This document shows positions 25,053 to 32,846 of a stretch of DNA of 57,690 nt, in pieces. The stretch's first letter is position 1; the number at the start of each line of letters is the position of its first letter. Under the pieces are notes generated by a model. That model searched no databases. It worked only from the letters and a program-made list of their open reading frames with translations, and was not told the DNA's origin. The DNA is from a bacterium (GTDB lineage: Bacteria > Bacillota > Clostridia > Christensenellales > UBA1242): assembly GCA_024692805.1 (NCBI GenBank), contig JAILMD010000032.1:1-57690 (forward strand), written 5' to 3'. Both the position numbers and the translations under genes were made by a program.

Positions 25053-25751
25053 ATGTTTAGTTTATTGTTGAAATTATTGTCAAAAATATTCTTTTTCACA
25101 GGATTAGTTGGTGGCAAAAATGGGTTTAGTAAACCATTAAGCGCCAAAGAAGAAAAAGAGTTATTTACCAAATTAAGAAATGGTGATAAGTCAGCCGAAG
25201 AAAAATTAGTTAAACATAATCTTAGGCTTGTTGCTTATATAGTTAAAAAATATAAAAACTTCTGTGATCAGGAAGAACTAATAAGCGTTGGTTCTGTTGG
25301 TTTGCTTAAAGCAGTTAGATCGTTTGATTCAACAAATGGTAATTGCTTTTCAACTTATGCTAGTAGGTGTATTGAAAATGAAATCTTAATGCTTTTTAGA
25401 AAGGAAAAAAAATATAGTCAAAATGTTAGCCTTGAAGCAACAATAATGAGCGATAAAGACGGCAATGGTCTTAGCCTTGGCGAAATTATAAGTGACGGTG
25501 AAGAATTGTTAAGTTCAAGCGTTGACAAAAATTTGACCTATCAAAGAATAACTAAAATTATTGAAACAAAATTAGATTCGCGTGAACGAGAAGTCGTTTA
25601 TCGAAGGTTTGGATTAAATGGATTTCGCGAGCAAACCCAAAGTGAAGTTGGTAAGGCTTTGCTTGTTAGCAGGTCTTATATTTCAAGAATTGAAAAAAGC
25701 GCCATTAACATCATAAGAGATGAACTGACTAAAATTCAGGGTGGGGATTGA
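25053..25751 (+). CDS. sigK: Sporulation mother-cell RNA polymerase sigma factor SigK
   Basis: This is a 232-residue sigma-70 family protein. A short hydrophobic pro-like N-terminus (about 1-20, LLLKLLSKIFFFTGLVGG) is followed by FSKPLSAKEEKELFTKLRNG. Region 2 follows (KHNLRLVAYIVKKY; EELISVGSVGLLKAVRSF; STYASRCIENEILMLFRK). Region 4 (REREVVYRRFGLNG...TQSEVGKALLVSRSYISRIE) completes it. This pattern is that of SigK, which drives late mother-cell genes for coat and cortex. The N-terminus suggests the protein is made as an inactive membrane-bound pro-form. The reading frame is continuous, so no skin-like element interrupts it. The ribosome binding site is AGGGGAATGA. Its stop overlaps the rnpB promoter. 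Confidence 0.9.
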   Translation: MFSLLLKLLSKIFFFTGLVGGKNGFSKPLSAKEEKELFTKLRNGDKSAEEKLVKHNLRLVAYIVKKYKNFCDQEELISVGSVGLLKAVRSFDSTNGNCFSTYASRCIENEILMLFRKEKKYSQNVSLEATIMSDKDGNGLSLGEIISDGEELLSSSVDKNLTYQRITKIIETKLDSREREVVYRRFGLNGFREQTQSEVGKALLVSRSYISRIEKSAINIIRDELTKIQGGD

Positions 25752-25776
25752 CAATTTAAGGTTTTTTTGGTATAAT
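25748..25776 (+). promoter_or_regulatory. Consensus sigma-A promoter of rnpB
   Basis: TTGACA (25748-25753), 17 bases, TATAAT (25771-25776): both hexamers match consensus. The -35 overlaps the last codon and TGA stop of sigK. Confidence 0.92.
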
Positions 25777-25782
25777 ATCAAC

Positions 25783-26102
25783 AAGTTAGCCAGATGATAG
25801 CGCCCAAGCAATTGGGTGAGGAAAGTCCGAGCACCACAGAGTAAGTGCGCTTGATAACGTCAAGCTAGGGTGACCTAAGGAAAAGTGCAACAGAAATAAA
25901 CCGCCAATTTTGGTAAGGGTGGAAATGTGGGGTAAGAGCCCACAAACTGATATGGTGACATATCTTTGATGTAAACTCCGCACGGTGCAAGATATGGGGC
26001 GCATAAACTGCTCGTTTGCCCCGCAAATCGCTAGAGCAGGGTGGCAACACCTTGTCAAGATTGATTATCATCTAAAACAGAACTCGGCTTACAGACTAAC
26101 TT
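25783..26102 (+). ncRNA. rnpB: RNase P RNA (class A-like)
   Basis: This is the catalytic RNA that removes tRNA 5' leaders. The 5' end AAGTTAG (25783-25789) pairs with CTAACTT (26096-26102) to form P1. Conserved core segments are present: GAGGAAAGTCCGAGC near 25819, ACAGAAATAAACCGCC near 25889, GGTAAGGGTGGAAA near 25914, GGTAAGAGCCCAC near 25931, and the 3' core CAGAACTCGGCTTACAG near 26078. The layout suits a class A (ancestral) form rather than the class B form of Bacillus. Transcription starts about seven bases after TATAAT and stops at a terminator right after P1. The two small minus-strand reading frames inside it are not genes. Confidence 0.95.
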
Positions 26103-26126
26103 AACCTGCTTAATGCAGGTTTTTTT
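26103..26126 (+). terminator. Intrinsic terminator of rnpB
   Basis: ACCTGC (26104-26109) pairs with GCAGGT (26115-26120), loop TTAAT, then seven T. Confidence 0.9.
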
Positions 26127-26215
26127 GTTGTAAAAATTATTTTTACAATTATTATTTACCTTTATATTAATTATCTAAAAACTGCAAAATGCTTATTATT
26201 GCAAATAAAATACCA

Positions 26216-26248
26216 CGCAAATATATATTTAAATCAAATATATTTGCG
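26216..26248. repeat. AT-rich inverted repeat in the rnpB-rarA gap
   Basis: CGCAAATATAT (26216-26226) and ATATATTTGCG (26238-26248) form a perfect 11-bp dyad around an 11-base centre. The gap 26127-26395 holds no gene. It has this dyad, a second hairpin and the rarA promoter. Confidence 0.6.
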
Positions 26249-26290
26249 AAAAATAAATTGCGCACAAAAAATGTAAAATACTATAAAAAT

Positions 26291-26322
26291 AATCGCAAAA
26301 TGTTTTAATTTTGCGATTTTTT
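26291..26322. terminator. Hairpin with T run in the rnpB-rarA gap
   Basis: AATCGCAAAA (26291-26300) pairs with TTTTGCGATT (26309-26318) over an 8-base loop and runs into TTTTTT. It looks like a second intrinsic terminator, although no gene lies between it and the rnpB terminator. Confidence 0.55.
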
Positions 26323-26339
26323 AAATGGTTTAGTTTTGT

Positions 26340-26368
26340 TTGCAAACTTGCTTTATTTGTTATATAAT
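26340..26368 (+). promoter_or_regulatory. Sigma-A promoter of the rarA operon
   Basis: TTGCAA (26340-26345), 17 bases, TATAAT (26363-26368), about 20 bases before the AAGGTGAT ribosome binding site. Confidence 0.7.
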
Positions 26369-26395
26369 TATTATGTTAAATTATAAGGTGATGTT

Positions 26396-27694
26396 ATGAG
26401 TTTATTTGCTAGTGATGTTTTTAAAAAAGTTCCGCTTGCCGAAAGAATGCGCCCAACAAATCTTGATGAATTTTTAGGTCAAAAACATATCGTTGGGCCG
26501 AACACTGCTTTAAGGCGAGTAATTAGCGCTGACAAAATGGGCAGCTGTATTTTTTATGGCCCGCCAGGAACAGGTAAAACAACGCTTGCTGGAATTATTG
26601 CAAAACAAACGAATAGTGACTTTATTGTTTTAAATGCTGTTTCTAGTGGGGTTGGAGAAGCTAAAAAAGCGATTGAACAAGCAAAATATAATCTTGAAAT
26701 GTTTGGTAAAAAAACATATTTCTTACTTGATGAATGTCATAGGTGGAATAAAGCGCAAAGTGATGCTGTTTTAGAGGCTATTGAAAAAGGGTATATCATT
26801 TTTATTGGTTCAACAACTGAAAACCCATTTGTTAGCATGACTCGTGCAATTGTTTCTCGTTGCAGGGTTTTTGAATTTAAACCTTTAACTAAAGAAGATG
26901 TTATCGTTGCCTTAAAACGCGCCTTGGCTGATAAAGAACGTGGGTTTGGTGCGCTTGATATAAATATTAGTGAAGAGGCGATTGATTATTTTGCTAATGC
27001 TAGTTCAGGTGATGCTAGGGTTGCTCTTGGTGCGCTAGAGTTAGCAGTTTTAAGCACTCCTTCAGTTAAAAACAAGATTAAGATTGACCTAAACGTTGCT
27101 AAAGAATGTATGCAGGGCCGAGTTTTAAGCCTTGATGATGATTTGTTTTATGATATGCTCAGTGCTTTTTGTAAGTCGCTTAGGGGAAGCGCTCCTGATG
27201 CTGCGCTTTATTGGGCGCATAGGCTTATTAAGGCGGGGTGTGACCCAATGATAATTTTTAGGCGACTTCTTGCTCACGCAAGCGAAGATGTTGGTCTAGC
27301 TAATAGCAATGCTTTAATGGTTGTAACAAGCGCTATTGTTGCCTTTGAGCATACCGGCATTCCTGAGGGGCTTCTTAACCTTAGCCACGCTATTATTTAT
27401 GTTTGTATGAGCCCTAAATCAAACAGCGTTGTTGTTGCCCAAAATCTAGCGATTGAAGATGTTGAAAAAACTTTTAATGATGCTGTTCCTGGGCATCTTA
27501 AAAACTATAATTACCTTAATGAAAAGCGAGATAAATATAAATATCCTCATAACTATGGCGGTTTTGTTGAACAACAGTATTTGCCTGACCAAATTGCTGA
27601 TCACGTTTACTATAAACCAAGCGAGAATGGAAGCGAAAAGAATATAAAAGTTGCGCCACCATTTATTCAAAAGAAAAAGGGGAAAAATGAATAA
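26396..27694 (+). CDS. rarA: Replication-associated recombination protein A (RarA/MgsA)
   Basis: This is a 432-residue AAA+ ATPase related to clamp-loader subunits and eukaryotic WRNIP1, working at stalled replication forks. Walker A GPPGTGKTT is at 55-63, Walker B FLLDECHR at 109-116, and sensor 1 GSTTENP with VSRCRVF follow. The C-terminal tetramerisation part has GCDPMIIFRRLLAHASEDVG and the family ending KYPHNYGGFVEQQYLP. The length is as expected. The ATG has AAGGTGAT in front. It overlaps the next gene by eight bases, so the kinase-like protein is translationally coupled. Confidence 0.95.
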   Translation: MSLFASDVFKKVPLAERMRPTNLDEFLGQKHIVGPNTALRRVISADKMGSCIFYGPPGTGKTTLAGIIAKQTNSDFIVLNAVSSGVGEAKKAIEQAKYNLEMFGKKTYFLLDECHRWNKAQSDAVLEAIEKGYIIFIGSTTENPFVSMTRAIVSRCRVFEFKPLTKEDVIVALKRALADKERGFGALDINISEEAIDYFANASSGDARVALGALELAVLSTPSVKNKIKIDLNVAKECMQGRVLSLDDDLFYDMLSAFCKSLRGSAPDAALYWAHRLIKAGCDPMIIFRRLLAHASEDVGLANSNALMVVTSAIVAFEHTGIPEGLLNLSHAIIYVCMSPKSNSVVVAQNLAIEDVEKTFNDAVPGHLKNYNYLNEKRDKYKYPHNYGGFVEQQYLPDQIADHVYYKPSENGSEKNIKVAPPFIQKKKGKNE

Positions 27695-28118
27695 ACTGTA
27701 TGTTTTAGTTGGAATACCAGCAAGCGGTAAGTCAACTTACGCTAAAAGCCTTAATAACGTTGCTATTTTTTCAAGTGATGAGATTAGAAAAGAGCTTTTT
27801 GGTGATGAAAAAATTCAAGCAAAAAACTGGTTGGTTTTTAAAACGCTTTATAATCGGGTTAATAACGCACTTAAAACTGGTGACGCTTTAATTGACGCAA
27901 CTAATACAAAACTAGCCGACAGGCAAAAGTTGTTAACAAAAATAACTGAGCCTTGCTTTAAAATTGCCGTTGTTTTTAAAACGCCTGTTGAAGTTTGCAT
28001 TATGCGAGATAAACAGCGCGCTAGAATGGTTGGCGAAGACATAATAAGGCGCTATAACGATGAGTTTGTTATGCCTTCAGTTAACGAAGGGTTTGATGAA
28101 ATAATAATAAAAAACTAG
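27687..28118 (+). CDS. P-loop kinase (polynucleotide-kinase-like)
   Basis: This is a 143-residue NTPase with Walker A GIPASGKST near the N-terminus. FSSDEIRKELFGDE carries the DxxR that typifies polynucleotide kinase/zeta-toxin-like enzymes. DATNTK and a lid with MRDKQRARMVGEDIIRRY follow. It probably phosphorylates a nucleic acid end or a small molecule, and the substrate is unknown. The start chosen is ATG 27687, preceded by AAAAAGGGG and overlapping rarA. Longer in-frame starts upstream lie deep in rarA and add only a rarA-frame-shadow sequence. No antitoxin gene adjoins, arguing against a zeta toxin role. Confidence 0.8.
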   Translation: MNKLYVLVGIPASGKSTYAKSLNNVAIFSSDEIRKELFGDEKIQAKNWLVFKTLYNRVNNALKTGDALIDATNTKLADRQKLLTKITEPCFKIAVVFKTPVEVCIMRDKQRARMVGEDIIRRYNDEFVMPSVNEGFDEIIIKN

Positions 28119-28126
28119 GGGGAAAG

Positions 28127-30316
28127 ATGGAATCACTAGAAATTAAAAGAGAAACAGATTACCTAAGAAACGTTCTCTATATTCTTGAAAAGAAAATTGA
28201 AGGGAACACTGCCGTTTTAAAAGCAGCAGAAGAAGACATAAGCAAAAACCTTAAATATGCTTGGGATAATCTTATTGATGATTATGAGTGGGCAGAAGTT
28301 AAACTTAACATTAACCGCAAAGAAGCAACTCAAGTTAACGCTAAAAACAGAATTGAAAGTTTTGCAAAAATGTTAAAAAGTGCCTATTTTGCTCGTATTG
28401 ACTTTGATGATGGAAGTGAAGTAACCCCAATTTATATTGGAATTGCAACGCTTAGTGACGGAAACTATTTTTATGTTTATGATTGGCGTGCTCCAATTTC
28501 ATCAATGTTTTATGATTTTGAACTAGGTGAAGCATATTTCGACACCCCAGAAGGCCGAGTTAGTGGAAAAATAACGCTTAAAAGACAATATAAAATTGAG
28601 GGCGATAAAATAACTCAAATTTTTGATACTTCACTTCAAGTTATTGATGAAGTTTTAAAAGAATTGCTTGCAAGCCACGCTTCAAATAAAATGCGTAATA
28701 TCGTAACAACAATTCAAAAAGAGCAAAATAAGATAATAAGAAAACTTGATAGCGATATTATGGTTGTTAGCGGCCCAGCAGGAAGCGGAAAAACAAGTGT
28801 TGCAATGCATAGAGTTGCATACCTATTGTATGCTTATAAAGAGAGTTTATCGCATACTAACGTTTTAATTTTGAGCCCTAATGAAATTTTCTCAAATTAT
28901 GTTAGTGACGTTTTGCCTGAAATTGGTGAAGACAATGTTTATCAAACAACTTTTGAAGACTTTATTGCTGCTTTCCTTAATGAATTTAAAATTAGGGAAC
29001 ATATGAGCGATATATATGAAGTTGTTTATAAAAACACAACTGACATAACAAAACGTAACTCAATAAAACTTAAAATGAGCAATATTTATATTAACCTTAT
29101 TGAAACTTACCTTGCTAAAAACAAGGATAAAATTTTAGGGCTTAATGATATTATTGTTAATGGAAAAGTTGTTATTGATCACGAATTTTTAAACAAGTTT
29201 GCTGAAACGGTTGAGCAAAAAGGCTTAACATTTAAAGAGCAAGAAATTGCCTTAATTGAGAAGATAATGCTTCATCTTGATATTAAGTTTAACCGTGATA
29301 AAGACATTAAAAATAAAGTTAAAAAATCGATGGTGAATGCCTTTAACAAGATTAAGGCGAAAGACCTTTATTTAAGGCTTTTTGAAAACGAAAAAGAGTT
29401 TATAAACCTTGTTCAAACTGTTTATAACGAATGCGGAGTTAACAAAAAAGATAAACTTAACATTAAAGAACTTTCGCTTGTTTTCAGGTTAACCCAAGAT
29501 GAATTAGCAAGGGGAATTTTGCCTTATGAAGATGTTTGCCCTTATCTTTATCTTAAAGATAGGTTCTGTGGCTTTAAAACCCAGAAAAACATTTTGCAAG
29601 TTGTAATAGACGAAGGCCAAGATTATTCAGTTAGCCAATATAGAATTTTATCTCACGTTTTCAAAAACGCTAAAATAACAGTTTTAGGCGATTCTGACCA
29701 ATGCATTTTGCCATATAATACTTATGGAGAAAAAGCTTTTGAAACGATAACAAACATTTTAAAACAAGATAGAGTTGACGCTAAATGTAGTCAAAGTTAT
29801 TTAGCAAAAACATATAGAAGCACAAAACAAATTAACGCTTTCTGTAACGCTCTTTTAGGAAGAAAACCAAACCTCAATCAAGTTGACAGAAATGGTGATG
29901 AAGTTAGCATTATCAAAGATTCATTTAATATTGCAAAATCAAAGATGATTGCTGATGCTAAGGCGTTAAAAACTAAGGAAGCAAGCGTTGCAATTATAAC
30001 AAAAACTGAGGAGCAAGCAACAAAAATTTATAATGCTCTTAAAGAAAGCAAACAAAACCTTTCATTTAAACTTGTTTCAAGGCTTGATAAAGTTTTTGTA
30101 ACGAATAAGATTTTAATAGTTCCAGCATATCTAGCTAAGGGGCTTGAGTTTGATGCTTGCCTTGTTTATGGGGCAGAAAAAAGCGAATATCCTGTTGAAT
30201 TTAGAAATTTATTTTATGTTGCCTGCACGCGTGCGCTTCATAAATTAAACATTTATTACACCAGCGAAATAACGCCATTATTGGAGAAAACAAATGAAAC
30301 AAAATTCAAGATATAA
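28127..30316 (+). CDS. helD: HelD-like superfamily 1 helicase (RNA polymerase recycling)
   Basis: This is a 729-residue UvrD-like ATPase. The N-terminal helical arm (about 1-90) precedes the HelD marks PIYIGIA and DWRAPISSMFYDFELGEAYF (from 119). Walker A SGPAGSGKTS is at 215-224, Walker B VIDEGQDYS near 496, then KTYRSTKQI and FYVACTRALHKL. HelD frees stalled RNA polymerase from DNA in B. subtilis, using ATP to drive its arms into the polymerase channels. The ribosome binding site is GGGGGAAAG. The 3' end overlaps the PnuC-like gene by 23 bases. Confidence 0.9.
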   Translation: MESLEIKRETDYLRNVLYILEKKIEGNTAVLKAAEEDISKNLKYAWDNLIDDYEWAEVKLNINRKEATQVNAKNRIESFAKMLKSAYFARIDFDDGSEVTPIYIGIATLSDGNYFYVYDWRAPISSMFYDFELGEAYFDTPEGRVSGKITLKRQYKIEGDKITQIFDTSLQVIDEVLKELLASHASNKMRNIVTTIQKEQNKIIRKLDSDIMVVSGPAGSGKTSVAMHRVAYLLYAYKESLSHTNVLILSPNEIFSNYVSDVLPEIGEDNVYQTTFEDFIAAFLNEFKIREHMSDIYEVVYKNTTDITKRNSIKLKMSNIYINLIETYLAKNKDKILGLNDIIVNGKVVIDHEFLNKFAETVEQKGLTFKEQEIALIEKIMLHLDIKFNRDKDIKNKVKKSMVNAFNKIKAKDLYLRLFENEKEFINLVQTVYNECGVNKKDKLNIKELSLVFRLTQDELARGILPYEDVCPYLYLKDRFCGFKTQKNILQVVIDEGQDYSVSQYRILSHVFKNAKITVLGDSDQCILPYNTYGEKAFETITNILKQDRVDAKCSQSYLAKTYRSTKQINAFCNALLGRKPNLNQVDRNGDEVSIIKDSFNIAKSKMIADAKALKTKEASVAIITKTEEQATKIYNALKESKQNLSFKLVSRLDKVFVTNKILIVPAYLAKGLEFDACLVYGAEKSEYPVEFRNLFYVACTRALHKLNIYYTSEITPLLEKTNETKFKI

Positions 30317-31229
30317 TAGCGGTTTAATTTACGCTAGCGTTAACGCAACAAAAGGGGTAACTGATAAGGTTAGCGTTTATAACACTTATGGAATTCCAAC
30401 AACAAGGCAAACCTTTGTTAAAACACTTTATCACGAAAAGCGTTTTAAAGTTATTTGGTTTAGTTTTATAATTTTAAGCCTTATAGCGTGCTTAATCATT
30501 TCGCCAAGTAGTTACCTTTATTGCGCCGAACTATTGATTACGGCTTTAAGCATTCATCTTATTGGCGAAGCAAAATTAATTGGCCAAGTTTTTGCTTTGA
30601 TTGAATGTTTCCTTTACGCTTATATAAGTTATAAGAATAAACTATTTGGTGAGTCAATAAAATCACTCTGCATTAATCTTCCGCTTATAACTTTTGCTTT
30701 AATTAGCTGGTCAAAAAGCTTCAAAAAACAGGGGAATAAGGGAATTAAGATTAATGAATTAACACCTAAAAAATGGGCTATTATTGGGCTCGTTTTCGTT
30801 GTTTTATGTGTTGCTTGTTATTTCTTATTAGGGCTTATTGGAACGAGCGTTTTAGTTCTTTCTTCAATAACTTTTTCAATTTCTGTTGTTTGTAAATATT
30901 TAACGGCAAAAGCATATAAAGAATCATGGTTTTTAACCATCATTCAAAGCGTTATAGCCTTTTCACTTTGGGTTTATATGTTTATTGAAAACATATTGTT
31001 AAACTCAGCCGACTTAGCAACTTTGCCAATTCTGTTTATGTATATGGCAATTATGAGTAATGCTGTTTATTCATTTATTCTTTGGCAGGCAATGTTTAAA
31101 AAAGAGAAGAAGCCAACAGGCCAACTTTTTGCAATGAGAGAGATTAAGGTTAATAAGATTATTAAACTTAGAAAAAGATATTCAAATCTTTATTGGGATA
31201 AAAAGGTTGATATATCTAAAAATAGTTAA
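30294..31229 (+). CDS. PnuC-like membrane transporter
   Basis: This is a 311-residue membrane protein with about seven to eight hydrophobic segments between residues 50 and 268. GQVFALIECFLYAYISYKNKLFGE and the later CKYLTAKAYKESW are the half-repeat motifs of PnuC vitamin transporters (nicotinamide riboside and related B vitamins). The cytoplasmic N-terminus (about 50 residues) and C-terminal basic tail are longer than usual for PnuC (near 230-250 residues). The substrate cannot be told, and no riboswitch lies upstream because the start is inside helD. The ribosome binding site is TTGGAG at good spacing. Confidence 0.75.
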   Translation: MKQNSRYNSGLIYASVNATKGVTDKVSVYNTYGIPTTRQTFVKTLYHEKRFKVIWFSFIILSLIACLIISPSSYLYCAELLITALSIHLIGEAKLIGQVFALIECFLYAYISYKNKLFGESIKSLCINLPLITFALISWSKSFKKQGNKGIKINELTPKKWAIIGLVFVVLCVACYFLLGLIGTSVLVLSSITFSISVVCKYLTAKAYKESWFLTIIQSVIAFSLWVYMFIENILLNSADLATLPILFMYMAIMSNAVYSFILWQAMFKKEKKPTGQLFAMREIKVNKIIKLRKRYSNLYWDKKVDISKNS

Positions 31230-31234
31230 TTAGT

Positions 31235-31263
31235 TTGACAAAATAAAACAATATCTATAAAAT
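31235..31263 (+). promoter_or_regulatory. Sigma-A promoter of the 31281 gene
   Basis: TTGACA (31235-31240), 17 bases, TAAAAT (31258-31263), immediately after the pnuC-like stop. Confidence 0.75.
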
Positions 31264-31280
31264 CAGTATAGGAGAAAAAT

Positions 31281-31889
31281 ATGAGTTCAAAAAAGGTTGT
31301 TGGGTTTTTAATTGCAACTGGAACGCTTTTGATTGTCAGTTTGGTAATAACGTTTACCCTTATTTTGCCAAACCATTTTAACACTAAAGTTAATGAGGTT
31401 TTAGCTTATTCATTTAACGTTGGTGGCGAAAATGATTCAACGATTAGTGAAATGGCAACAGACAAATTATCTCTTACTAAATCAATAGTTTTTTCTCCAA
31501 CTAAATCTGTTGAGTGGAGTGATGGATTTGTTTGTTACGGCAACACCATTGATGATGGCGTTGAATATAGTAACACTCAAACTTCAAAATATGTTTGCGC
31601 AATTCCATTTACAGTTTCTAACTGCAAAGAAACTGAAATTAAGTTTAAGGTTGAAGTTATGTTAAGCGGAGCCCTTCAAGATTCAGTTTCATATAAGGTT
31701 TATGATTATGTTGATAAAAAATATAAATCACTTAATGAAATAAATATTGGTTATTATGAGTTTGAAAGCAGTGAAATAAGCAGGCTTGAATCAAATTCAT
31801 CAAAGAGTTTTTGCTTGGTTTGTTATGCCGAAGGTGATGGCGGAGAACTTAGCGAAAAATCAAACATTAATATTCAAATTAGTTGTTAA
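31281..31889 (+). CDS. Membrane-anchored extracellular protein of unknown function
   Basis: This is a 202-residue protein with one N-terminal hydrophobic segment (about 7-31) that could be a signal peptide or anchor. A beta-rich extracellular domain follows with KYVCAIPFTVSNCKETEIKFKVEVML in two strands and FCLVCYAEGDGG. Five cysteines after the membrane segment could form disulfides. The layout recalls small secreted fibre or camelysin-like proteins, but no diagnostic motif supports that. It has its own promoter and a two-way terminator, so it is a single-gene unit. Confidence 0.6.
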   Translation: MSSKKVVGFLIATGTLLIVSLVITFTLILPNHFNTKVNEVLAYSFNVGGENDSTISEMATDKLSLTKSIVFSPTKSVEWSDGFVCYGNTIDDGVEYSNTQTSKYVCAIPFTVSNCKETEIKFKVEVMLSGALQDSVSYKVYDYVDKKYKSLNEINIGYYEFESSEISRLESNSSKSFCLVCYAEGDGGELSEKSNINIQISC

Positions 31890-31893
31890 AAAA

Positions 31894-31919
31894 AAACTCG
31901 CTATGAAGCGAGTTTTTTA
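31894..31919. terminator. Bidirectional terminator
   Basis: AAACTCGCT (31894-31902) pairs with AGCGAGTTT (31907-31915), flanked by an A run on the left and a T run on the right. It serves both the gene at 31281 and the convergent phosphodiesterase gene. Confidence 0.85.
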
Positions 31920-31928
31920 TTTTTTTAA

Positions 31929-32657
31929 TTAAACTAGGGGAGTTATGTTTTCGAAAATGATGTTATCGCAATAAGGTTTAACTCTAGCTAGTTCATCATC
32001 ATTTCTAACACACCATGCAATAACAGGAAGTTCTTTAAATTTTTTAACATAGCGGTTTGGTAAGTTATCTGTTTTATAGGCAATAAAGTTAGGCTCACTA
32101 ACTTTTTTATTATATTTCATCTTTTTATAGAATTGGCGTTTAAAGAAGCCCATATCACTGTTTTCCATAAATGAAGCAATTTGACCTCTTTTTACTTGAG
32201 GGGCATAAGTTTTAAACCATTCAAGAGAGAAGGGGTTAAAGCTTTCAACAGCATATTCGCCTTTATAACCTTCAAGGGCTTTTAGAGTTGCCTTCTCAAT
32301 TTCGCCAACCTTACCCATATTTTTAATTTCAATTAAAACGGGAGTTTTCCCATCAATTAAAGATAGGGCATCTTTAAGGGTTGGAATTTTTTCTTTACTT
32401 TTTTCAAGTTTCAAATCTTTAATATCGTCAATTGTTAAATTAGCAAGATATCCATCACGCCCAGTCATTCTTCCAAGAGTTTCATCGTGGAAAACAACAA
32501 CGGTTCCATCACTAAGCATTCTAACATCAAGTTCAATGGCATATCCGTTTTCAATTGCATTAGAAAAAGCAGCTAAGCTATTTTCTGGCACATTTTCAGA
32601 GTGAAGCCCGCGGTGAGCAATAGGTTTTGTTGCTATCCAAGTTTCAAAAATATTCAT
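31929..32657 (-). CDS. Glycerophosphodiester phosphodiesterase
   Basis: This is a 242-residue GDPD-family TIM-barrel enzyme hydrolysing glycerophosphodiesters to glycerol-3-phosphate and an alcohol. The signature is clear: AHRGLHSENVPENSLAAF with H15 and R16, ELDVRMLSDG with E42 and D44, and FHDETLGRMTG with H57. LIEIKNMG and a C-terminal AWCVRNDDELARV follow. No signal peptide, so a cytoplasmic enzyme. The start at 32657 is chosen because GGAG lies eight bases upstream. A longer reading frame to 32699 has no ribosome binding site. It is transcribed alone, against the direction of its neighbours. Confidence 0.9.
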   Translation of the reverse strand: MNIFETWIATKPIAHRGLHSENVPENSLAAFSNAIENGYAIELDVRMLSDGTVVVFHDETLGRMTGRDGYLANLTIDDIKDLKLEKSKEKIPTLKDALSLIDGKTPVLIEIKNMGKVGEIEKATLKALEGYKGEYAVESFNPFSLEWFKTYAPQVKRGQIASFMENSDMGFFKRQFYKKMKYNKKVSEPNFIAYKTDNLPNRYVKKFKELPVIAWCVRNDDELARVKPYCDNIIFENITPLV

Positions 32658-32802
32658 ATTTTTCTCCAAAACAAAAAGTGCGAAATCACAATGTTTCACT
32701 TATTACTATACAACAAATTTTATGTTTTTTCTACTAAAATTAAAACATTTTTCTAAATTTTTATAAAAAAAGGCCAAAATTAGCGTATTCTGGCTCAAAA
32801 AC

Positions 32803-32831
32803 TTGATTAAATTATTTAAAATATATAAAAT
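32803..32831 (+). promoter_or_regulatory. Sigma-A promoter of lepA
   Basis: TTGATT (32803-32808), 17 bases, TAAAAT (32826-32831), then a TTGGAG ribosome binding site. Confidence 0.65.
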
Positions 32832-32846
32832 AAAGTTGGAGAAAAA

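Noticed and set aside
25786..26071. Two minus-strand reading frames of 68-90 codons
   Set aside because: They lie wholly within the RNase P RNA, whose conserved core explains the sequence.
27687..28118. Zeta-type toxin of a toxin-antitoxin pair
   Set aside because: The P-loop and DxxR fit kinases in general, and the neighbours are rarA and helD with no small antitoxin gene.
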